Assembly: GCF_012650175.1 (NCBI RefSeq)
Contig: NZ_JAAILI010000077.1
Location: 110,506-174,505 of the forward strand
Length of the DNA stretch: 64,000 nucleotides
Source of the DNA: Sphingomonas sp. S2M10
GTDB taxonomy: Bacteria; Pseudomonadota; Alphaproteobacteria; Sphingomonadales; Sphingomonadaceae
Reading direction: 5' to 3'
In this document: positions 58,024 through 64,000 of the stretch, in pieces
How positions within the stretch are numbered: the stretch's first letter is position 1
Layout: every line of letters starts with the position of its first letter
Notes under the pieces: generated by a model
What the model saw: only the letters and a program-made list of their open reading frames with translations
What the model was told of the DNA's origin: nothing
Databases searched by the model: none
Translations under genes and position numbers: made by a program

Positions 58024-58759
58024 GATAGTCCGCGCGAAGGAAAAACAGCCCGTCCGGCGGCGCATTGAGGCCCAGCGTGGTGCGATCCCGCGCCTCCAGC
58101 GCGTCGCGCACATCCTCGGGTGCCCATTTGCCCTGGCCTACCAGCGACAGGCAGCCCACCATGGAGCGCACCTGGTGGTGGAGGAACGAACGGGCCGAGG
58201 CGAACACGCTGATCCGCTCGCCCGACTGCACCACGTCCAGCCGGTCGAGCGTGCGCACCGGGCTTTCGGCCTGGCAATGCGCCGAGCGGAAGGTGGTGAA
58301 GTCGTGCCTGCCCACCAGATGTGCCGCAGCCGCGTGCATCGCCGCGACATCCAGTGGCCCGGAAAGGCGCCAGGCCAGGCCCTTCTCCCAGGTGAGCGGT
58401 GCCCGGCGGGTTACGATGCGATATTCATAGTGCCGGCTAAAGCAAGAGAAACGCGCATGCCAATCCTCCGAAACCTGCTCGCAGGCGAGGATCGCCACCG
58501 GGTTCGGGCGCATCCGGGCATTGAGCGCTTCCATCAGGCGGAAGGGGGTGATCGGCTTGGCGATATCGCAGTGGGCGCGCATTGCCAGCCCGTGCACGCC
58601 GGCATCGGTGCGCCCCGCGGCATGGACCACCACGTCCTCGCCGGTCACCGCATGGGCCGCGTCTTCGATCGCCTGCTGGACGCTGGGGCCATGGTCCTGC
58701 CGTTGCCAGCCCATGAAGGGGCGGCCGTCGAACTCCACCGTCAGCGCGAACCGCGTCAA
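58013..58759 (-). CDS. truA: tRNA pseudouridine(38-40) synthase
   Basis: A 248-residue enzyme: [17 protein letters not shown] at the start, catalytic Asp52 in [14 protein letters not shown], and the C-terminal [11 protein letters not shown] block. It modifies the anticodon arm of many tRNAs. The start is TTG overlapping the fmt stop (TTGA); the longer frame upstream is fmt read in another frame. Confidence 0.95.
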   Translation of the reverse strand: MTRFALTVEFDGRPFMGWQRQDHGPSVQQAIEDAAHAVTGEDVVVHAAGRTDAGVHGLAMRAHCDIAKPITPFRLMEALNARMRPNPVAILACEQVSEDWHARFSCFSRHYEYRIVTRRAPLTWEKGLAWRLSGPLDVAAMHAAAAHLVGRHDFTTFRSAHCQAESPVRTLDRLDVVQSGERISVFASARSFLHHQVRSMVGCLSLVGQGKWAPEDVRDALEARDRTTLGLNAPPDGLFFLRADYPSA

Positions 58760-59658
58760 AGCTGCGTTCCCGCTGGGATGGGCAGACCGCGCAGCAGTTC
58801 TGCGACGGTCATCACCCCGCGCCCGGCGCGCTGGATCGAAGTCGGACGGATCGCGCCTTCGCCGCAATGGATCAGCAGATCGTCGCCTACCGTGCCCGCC
58901 GGGCCGCTCGCCTCGACCGGATCGGCGGCGTGGATGCGGAAGCGCTCGCCGTTCCATTCGAAGAACGCGCCCGGTGCCGGGTTGAACGCCCGCACCGCGC
59001 GTTCGACCTCGACCGCGCTGCGGGTGAAGTCGAGCCGCGCCTCGGCCTTGTCGATCTTGGACGCATAGGTGATGCCGTCCTCGGGCTGCGGCACCGCCGG
59101 ATAGGCGTCGAAGTCCGCCAGCACCTGCACCATCAGCCGCGCGCCCATCGCGCTGAGTTCGGCACGCAGGTCGCCGGCAGTCTTGCGCTCGATCGGGGTA
59201 CGGCCCTCCAGCCGGACCGGGCCGGTATCCAGGCCTGCTTCCATCTGCATGATGCCGACGCCGGTCTCCGCATCGCCGGCGAGGATCGCCCGCTCGATCG
59301 GCGCCGCACCGCGCCAGCGCGGGAGCAGCGAGCCATGGACGTTGAGGCAGCCCAGCCGCGGCGCCGCCAGCACCGCCTTGGGCAGGATCAGGCCGTACGC
59401 CGCGACCACCGCGACATCGGCATCCAGCGCCGCCAGTGCTGCCTGTTCCTCCGCGCCCTTGAGGCTGAGCGGCGTCCGCACCGCGATCTCCAGCGCCTCG
59501 GCGCGGGCATGGACCGGGGAGGGGGTCAGCGCCTTGCCGCGCCGGCCGCCGGGGCGGGGCGGCTGGCTATAGGCGGCGGCGATGTCGTGCCCGGCCTCGA
59601 CCAGGGCATCGAGCACCGGCACGGCGAAATCGGGGGTTCCCATGAAGAGGATGCGCAT
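58756..59658 (-). CDS. fmt: Methionyl-tRNA formyltransferase
   Basis: A 300-residue enzyme that formylates initiator Met-t[22 protein letters not shown] at the N-terminus, the active-site [20 protein letters not shown] and LDTGP are visible, with a C-terminal OB-like domain. GAGGGA precedes the ATG at 59658. It is followed by truA and lies 52 bases from divergent recR. Confidence 0.96.
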   Translation of the reverse strand: MRILFMGTPDFAVPVLDALVEAGHDIAAAYSQPPRPGGRRGKALTPSPVHARAEALEIAVRTPLSLKGAEEQAALAALDADVAVVAAYGLILPKAVLAAPRLGCLNVHGSLLPRWRGAAPIERAILAGDAETGVGIMQMEAGLDTGPVRLEGRTPIERKTAGDLRAELSAMGARLMVQVLADFDAYPAVPQPEDGITYASKIDKAEARLDFTRSAVEVERAVRAFNPAPGAFFEWNGERFRIHAADPVEASGPAGTVGDDLLIHCGEGAIRPTSIQRAGRGVMTVAELLRGLPIPAGTQL

Positions 59659-59710
59659 GCTTTCCCTCAACCGCTTGGCAGGCGCGCATGCAAGCCCCTA
59701 TGTGACACCC

Positions 59711-60307
59711 ATGGCCTCTCCCGAAATCGAAGCGCTGACCCAGGCCCTGTCGCGGCTGCCCGGTTTCGGGCCGCGATCGGCGCGGCGGGCGGTGCTCCAC
59801 CTGCTCAAGAAGCGCGAGACGACGCTCGACCCGCTGCTCGCGGCGCTGAGTGCGGTGAGCCAGAAGCTCACCACCTGCCATATCTGCGGCAATGTCGACA
59901 CGCACGATCCCTGCGCGATCTGCGCCGACCCGCGCCGCGACGACCGATCGCTGTGCGTGGTCGAGGAAGTCGCCGACCTCTGGGCGCTCGACCGCGCGCG
60001 GCTGTTCCCCGGGCGCTTCCATGTGCTGGGCGGCAAGCTCTCCGCGCTCGACGGGGTGCGGCCCGAGGACCTGCGCATCGACGCGCTGGTCCGCCGGGTG
60101 GGGGCCGGGGGCATCGACGAGGTCGTCCTCGCGATGAACGCCACGCTCGAAGGCCAGACCACCGCGCATTATGTCTCCGAGCGGCTGGAGGCCTTCCCCA
60201 TCCGCGTCACCCAACTCGCCCACGGCCTGCCGGTGGGTGGCGAACTCGACTATCTCGACGAGGGCACGCTGGCCCAGGCACTGCGCGCGCGCCGGCCGGT
60301 TGCTTGA
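59711..60307 (+). CDS. recR: Recombination mediator RecR
   Basis: A 198-residue protein: helix-hairpin-helix [17 protein letters not shown], zinc site [16 protein letters not shown], Toprim domain starting [13 protein letters not shown], and the C-terminal [21 protein letters not shown]. It helps RecF/RecO load RecA at gaps. The start is at MASPEIEAL; an earlier in-frame start was rejected. It is 31 bases upstream of def. Confidence 0.97.
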   Translation: MASPEIEALTQALSRLPGFGPRSARRAVLHLLKKRETTLDPLLAALSAVSQKLTTCHICGNVDTHDPCAICADPRRDDRSLCVVEEVADLWALDRARLFPGRFHVLGGKLSALDGVRPEDLRIDALVRRVGAGGIDEVVLAMNATLEGQTTAHYVSERLEAFPIRVTQLAHGLPVGGELDYLDEGTLAQALRARRPVA

Positions 60308-60338
60308 CGCTGGCGGGCGCCTCTCCTAAATTTGGGGC

Positions 60339-60863
60339 ATGGCCATCCTCCCCATCGTCGAAGTACCCGATCCGCGTCTGCGTCTCGTCTCCACCCCTGT
60401 CGAGGCGGTCGATGACGACGTTCGCACGCTGATCGGCGACATGTTCGACACGATGTACGATGCGCCGGGCATCGGCCTCGCCGCGATCCAGGTGGGCGTG
60501 CCCAAGCGGCTGATCGTGATGGACCTGCAGGAGGAAGAGGACGAGGAAGGCAAGCCGATCCGGCACCCGCGCGTCTTCATCAACCCCGAGATCCACGATC
60601 CGGCGGAGGAACACTCGGTCTATACCGAAGGCTGCCTGTCCGTTCCCGACCAGTTCGCCGATGTCGAGCGCCCCGCGCGCTGCCGGGTGACCTGGCTCGA
60701 CGAGAAGGGCGAGAAGCATGACGAGGTCTTCGAGGGCCTGCTCGCCACCTGTATCCAGCACGAGATGGATCATCTGGAGGGCATCGTGTTCCTCGACCAT
60801 CTCTCGCGGCTCAAGCGCGACATGCTGATGAAGAAGCTCAACAAGGCGCGCAAGGCGGCCTGA
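60339..60863 (+). CDS. def: Peptide deformylase
   Basis: A 174-residue metalloenzyme that removes the formyl group added through Fmt. Motif 1 is GIGLAAIQVG, motif 2 EGCLSVP (metal Cys) and motif 3 HEMDHLEG (metal His pair). An acidic insert EEEDEEGKPIRHP is present after strand 3. It follows recR. Confidence 0.97.
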   Translation: MAILPIVEVPDPRLRLVSTPVEAVDDDVRTLIGDMFDTMYDAPGIGLAAIQVGVPKRLIVMDLQEEEDEEGKPIRHPRVFINPEIHDPAEEHSVYTEGCLSVPDQFADVERPARCRVTWLDEKGEKHDEVFEGLLATCIQHEMDHLEGIVFLDHLSRLKRDMLMKKLNKARKAA

Positions 60864-60894
60864 ACCAACCACGAAAGCGTTGGAGTGCAGTGTC

Positions 60895-61018
60895 TCCTCC
60901 CCCGCCAGGGGGAGGTGGCAGGCGCAGCCTGACGGAGGGGGAGGAACCCCTGCCGCCAGTTGGTCGCGTACCTCCCCCTCCGACGCCTTCGGCGCCACCT
61001 CCCCCTGGCGGGGGAGGA
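60895..61018. repeat. Paired palindromic repeat after def (CCCCCTCC class)
   Basis: The left half TCCTCCCCCGCCAGGGGGAG continues GTGGC. The reverse complement of the right half begins with the same 20 bases and the same GTGGC, then diverges in the inner hairpin (CAGGCGCAGCCTG against CGCCGAAGGCG) and rejoins at CGGAGGGGGAGG. The sequence after it up to the rmuC start (61019-61161) shows nothing I recognise. Confidence 0.86.
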
Positions 61019-61161
61019 TACGGCTTTGTAACGCCCGCGCCGCACCGCTCCGGCACTTATCCACCAAAGCCTCGCCAACCCGTGCCGAACCGACCGCCGG
61101 CACCCTTGCGGCCCGCTCCTACGGCGCGTAAGTTCGCGTCCTGTTCCCGGGAGATTTGGCG

Positions 61162-62562
61162 TTGGATCCGTTCGTCGTTGCCTTTGTGATGGTTGCCCTG
61201 GTGGTGGGCGTGGTGGTCGGCTGGCTGATCGGTGCGCGCGGCACGAGCGAGGCGCGGGCCGAGAGCGCCCGGCGCGAGGCCGATTTCAAGGCCGCGATCA
61301 CCGATCTCGCCATGGCCGAGGAACGCGTCGGCCAGCTCCCCCGCCTGCGCGAGGAAGCCGCGATGCTCCGCAACGAGCGCGACGCAGCGCGCATCGAGCT
61401 GGCCGAGCTCAAGGCCAAGGCCGGCGCTTTCGAGGAGCGGCTGACCGAATTCGTCAACGCGCGCGAGATGATGGCCGGCCAGTTCCGCGAATCCGCAGCC
61501 AAGATGCTCGACGAGACGCAGCGCGCCTTTCTCGAACGCGCCGAGGCGCGCTTCCATCAGGCGGGCGAGAAGAACGAGGAGCGGCTGCGCTCGCTGCTCC
61601 AACCGATCGACACCACGCTCAAGCGCTATGAGGAAGGCCTGCAGCGCGTCGAGAAGGACCGCACCGACAGCTATGGCCAGCTGCGCGAGGCGATCAGCGC
61701 GGTGCATTCGAGCTTGGGCGAGACGCGCGCGGAAACCTCCAAGCTGGTCAACGCCCTGCGCGCCGCACCCAAGACGCGCGGCCGCTGGGGCGAGCAGCAG
61801 TTCCGTAACCTGATCGAGATCGCCGGGCTTTCCGGCCATGTCGATTTCGCCGCCGAGGTTTCGGTCACCACCGAGGACGGCATGCTGCGGCCGGACTTCA
61901 TCATCCGCCTGCCGGGCGACCAGCAGCTGATCGTCGACGTGAAATGCGTGCTCGACGGCTATCTCCAGGCGGCCGAGGCGACCAGCGCCGAGGAGCGCAC
62001 CACGGCGCTGAAATCGCATGCGAAAGCGATGAGCACCCATGCCGATGCGCTGTCGCGCAAGGCCTATTGGGCGCAGTTCGAAAAGGCGCCGGACTTCGTG
62101 ATCATGTACATCCCCGGCGACAATTTCCTGTCGAGCGCGCTGGAAGTGGACATGGAGCTGTGGGAGCGCGCGGCGCGCAACCGGGTGATCATCGCCGGCC
62201 CCTCGGCCTTCCTGCCGCTCGCCCGCACCGTCGCCTCGATGTGGCGCCAGCAGAAGCTGACCGAGGATGCCCGCGAAGTCGGCAAGCTGGGCAAGGAACT
62301 GTACGAGCGGCTGGCGACGGCGGCGAGCCACCTCAAGCGCGTCGGCGGCGGGCTGAACAGCGCGGTGGAGAATTACAACAAGTTCGTCGCGAGCTTCGAG
62401 GGCCGGGTGATGGTCTCCGCGCGGCGCTTCCAGGCGCTCAACGTGGATATCGGCAACAGCTCGCTGGACGCGATCGACACGGTCGACGTGATCGCGCGGG
62501 CGCCGACGGCGGAACTGCCGGCGCCGGATGGGAGTGTGGAGGAAGCGGCTGCGGCGGAGTGA
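61162..62562 (+). CDS. rmuC: RmuC-family DNA recombination protein
   Basis: About 466 residues. One membrane helix (residues ~4-24), a long charged coiled coil to ~170, then the RmuC domain with KTRGRWGEQQFRNLIEIAGL, FIIRLPGDQQLIVDVKCVLD and YIPGDNFL. RmuC proteins limit inversions and resemble nucleases. Starts here are TTG: 61162 has GGGAG at good spacing, and 61156 is also possible. Confidence 0.92.
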   Translation: MDPFVVAFVMVALVVGVVVGWLIGARGTSEARAESARREADFKAAITDLAMAEERVGQLPRLREEAAMLRNERDAARIELAELKAKAGAFEERLTEFVNAREMMAGQFRESAAKMLDETQRAFLERAEARFHQAGEKNEERLRSLLQPIDTTLKRYEEGLQRVEKDRTDSYGQLREAISAVHSSLGETRAETSKLVNALRAAPKTRGRWGEQQFRNLIEIAGLSGHVDFAAEVSVTTEDGMLRPDFIIRLPGDQQLIVDVKCVLDGYLQAAEATSAEERTTALKSHAKAMSTHADALSRKAYWAQFEKAPDFVIMYIPGDNFLSSALEVDMELWERAARNRVIIAGPSAFLPLARTVASMWRQQKLTEDAREVGKLGKELYERLATAASHLKRVGGGLNSAVENYNKFVASFEGRVMVSARRFQALNVDIGNSSLDAIDTVDVIARAPTAELPAPDGSVEEAAAAE

Positions 62563-62575
62563 GGGCTCCAAGCGG

Positions 62576-63547
62576 CTACCGGCGTAGAGGTATTCCCGAG
62601 GCCAAAACTCTATCGGCTGGATTTTCTACGCCGCATTCTTGAAGTATGCGGACGAAGCCCTCCCAAACCAGATCTGGATTGGGAGTTGGTCCAATGAGAA
62701 CTTTATAGAGAAGGCTATTAAGGTCGGCGTTTTCTAGGTTGTGTTCTGGCATATTTTTCATAGGTAGATAAAATACCTTTTGAACTATACCGTTTAAACA
62801 CACTATCTTGTTGGGTGGACTATTGGGCTCTGCAGGTATTTTTTCTCTGTGGATGACTCTCCATTCACTTTCTTCTTCAAAGCCTGGATGCTTTGTTGAA
62901 AGTATCATTATATCGATAGCGTACTTAAAGTTCGCTTTAACAAGATTAGGGTTGATCTCCCGGAGTTCAGTGCAATTCTTCTCCATGTTTTCGATAATCC
63001 GAATCAGCCCGTTCAGGAATTTTACCGGCCCGCCATAGTCTACTGGAGCGAGCACCGCGTCGTAAGCGCTTTGCTCGGTAATGAACGCCTCCGGGTTCAA
63101 TAGGAGGCACACGTTGGCATCCCCTCCGTACGCGCGCCACATGCTGAGTCGGCCCCGAACGAGTTCCAATCCTTTGTGAAGTGCCAAGCTCAAAAGATAT
63201 GTGCCACGCTTGATCGCATACACCTCTTGATCAAGCATCGTAAATGCGTTGATAACTTCCGGATCGATCGCGTTGCAGGCTTCCTTCAATCTTCCAACTA
63301 TCTCTTGATTGGTCAAAGATAGTCTAAGAAGTTGTTGGCCATATTCAATTTCGCTGAAATCATTCATCAGCATAGCGTTGCGGAGCCATAGGCAGCGATT
63401 CTCATCGTTCGCTCGCAAAATGTCCATCGCTACTTGCGCGCTAGTATAATGGGCAAACTTCACGCCATTTTTGATGTCCGCCTCGCGCTCTCGACCCCAC
63501 TGAAAGAAGGTGGCGTCTAGAATGGCGTTTTGCTGATCCTGATCCAT
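62576..63547 (-). CDS. DUF2971-family protein, AT-rich and probably acquired
   Basis: A 323-residue soluble protein. The N-terminal part KFAHYTSAQVAMDILRAN then CLWLRNAMLMNDFSEIEYGQ is the hallmark of DUF2971, and SEWRVIHRE sits near the C-terminal third. No enzymatic motif is known for the family. Codon and base use are far more AT-rich than every neighbour, with long A/T runs around 62700-62950, so recent horizontal transfer is likely. It starts at ATG 63547 and ends 13 bases from the convergent rmuC stop. Confidence 0.88.
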   Translation of the reverse strand: MDQDQQNAILDATFFQWGREREADIKNGVKFAHYTSAQVAMDILRANDENRCLWLRNAMLMNDFSEIEYGQQLLRLSLTNQEIVGRLKEACNAIDPEVINAFTMLDQEVYAIKRGTYLLSLALHKGLELVRGRLSMWRAYGGDANVCLLLNPEAFITEQSAYDAVLAPVDYGGPVKFLNGLIRIIENMEKNCTELREINPNLVKANFKYAIDIMILSTKHPGFEEESEWRVIHREKIPAEPNSPPNKIVCLNGIVQKVFYLPMKNMPEHNLENADLNSLLYKVLIGPTPNPDLVWEGFVRILQECGVENPADRVLASGIPLRR

Positions 63548-63618
63548 AGAGGTGGTCTATCAGTGTCAGCAGCGTTTGCCAGACGAAAGCCGGCGTCAGC
63601 ATCAAGTGTGCGGAGTGC

Positions 63619-64000
63619 TCACCCGGCCGCCCGCACCAGCACCAGCGTCTTCCCCTCCCGCCCAGTCAGCAGCAGGCGGCCGCGATGGCTCTGGCGGACC
63701 GCCAGGCGCTGGTCGAGCAGCGCGAGCAGCGCCTTTTCCTGCCGCATCAGCGCCGCCGAGCAGGCGCGGCGGGTGGTGATCACGCCGCCAGTGGTGAGAT
63801 ACCCCCGTTCCACCCGGTAGTTGCCGCCCAGCGCGTTGCAGCCGGTATAGCCGCTGATCCGCAGGCCCTCCAGCTTCAGCCGGGCGCGGCTGCCGGGGAC
63901 CACGCCATGCCCCTCGATGCCGGTGATGCGCCAGTCGCCCAGGAGCAGCTGTTCCTCGGGGGAGAGCGGGGGTGCTTCGGCGCGCGGGGCTTCGCGGGGC
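63619..64000 (-). CDS. META-domain (HslJ-like) protein, 5' end outside window
   Basis: At least 126 residues are visible and the frame remains open to the window edge. WRITGIEGHGVVPGSRARLK, then ISGYTGCNALGGNYRVERG, TTRRACSAALMRQEKALLAL and a final LVLVRA fit the META domain of HslJ-type envelope proteins, including the GCN motif and an Ala-Cys pair. It is probably an exported or lipid-anchored protein, but the N-terminus cannot be seen. Confidence 0.8.
   Translation of the reverse strand, partial: PREAPRAEAPPLSPEEQLLLGDWRITGIEGHGVVPGSRARLKLEGLRISGYTGCNALGGNYRVERGYLTTGGVITTRRACSAALMRQEKALLALLDQRLAVRQSHRGRLLLTGREGKTLVLVRAAG

Noticed and set aside
59567..60223. Minus-strand frame opposite recR
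   Set aside because: RecR motifs on the plus strand are complete; the opposite frame is a shadow.
61019..61161. tRNA or small RNA between the repeat and rmuC
   Set aside because: No cloverleaf, no terminator and no conserved RNA motif could be recognised.

Overview
The window looks like ordinary chromosome from a high-GC alphaproteobacterium of the Sphingomonadales, most likely Sphingomonas or a close relative. This is inferred from gene content and order: a complete Entner-Doudoroff block (zwf-pgl-edd-glk-eda), the rpsF-rpsR-rplI / fabD-fabG-acpP-fabF-mltG divergon, an ETF-ubiquinone oxidoreductase, a TonB-dependent receptor, many TTG/GTG starts, and paired palindromic repeats in gene gaps. 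No rRNA, tRNA, CRISPR array, prophage or transposase was seen.

Layout. 1-3.3 kb: the 3' part of a SulP anion transporter and a convergent Kup potassium transporter. 3.5-4.7 kb: ribosomal proteins L9, S18 and S6 on the minus strand, with a promoter and 5' hairpin. 5-10 kb: fatty acid synthesis genes plus MltG. 10-14.3 kb: an S10 carboxypeptidase, a YaiI-family protein, a cluster of very small genes (Myb/HTH-like, MbcA/ParS-like and ParD-like) and methionine aminopeptidase. 14.5-20.4 kb: the glucose catabolic cluster, read leftwards. 20.5-22.1 kb: argC, an SH3-like gene and a MarR regulator in overlapping frames. 22.4-27 kb: secG, pyrG, a cyclophilin and two 23S rRNA modification enzymes. 27-30 kb: a small heat shock protein with a probable heat-shock promoter and ROSE-type RNA thermometer, then a TonB receptor. 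30.7-36.8 kb: lolC-lolD-glutathione peroxidase and dnaE. 37-44 kb: acyl-CoA ligase, M1 aminopeptidase, SGNH hydrolase, radical SAM protein and VOC protein. 44.4-47.6 kb: moaB, a Slt-type transglycosylase and a degenerate uracil-DNA glycosylase. 47.7-56.8 kb: ETF-QO, an exported TPR protein, ispE, a crotonase, an N-formylglutamate amidohydrolase, ilvD, a lipoprotein and the NAD(P)HX repair enzyme. 56.8-62.6 kb: an RNA methyltransferase, truA, fmt, recR, def and rmuC. 62.6-64 kb: one AT-rich DUF2971 gene, clearly foreign in composition, and the 3' part of a META-domain gene.

How it works together. Most genes are housekeeping, packed into short co-directional runs with ATGA/GTGA/TTGA stop-start overlaps that imply translational coupling (glk-eda, lolC-lolD-gpx, lipoprotein-nnr, fmt-truA, UDG-slt). 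The non-routine content lies in the gaps: three kinds of large inverted-pair repeats, terminators pointing the wrong way for the annotated genes (suggesting unannotated small genes or RNAs near 30.5 and 33.2 kb), the hsp20 thermosensor, the hairpin at the start of the rpsF message, and small antitoxin-like proteins without obvious toxins. I did not find a convincing new multi-gene system. The best candidates for undescribed biology are the small coupled pair at 12.7-13.2 kb, the hidden minus-strand transcript at 30.4-30.7 kb and the lone DUF2971 gene.
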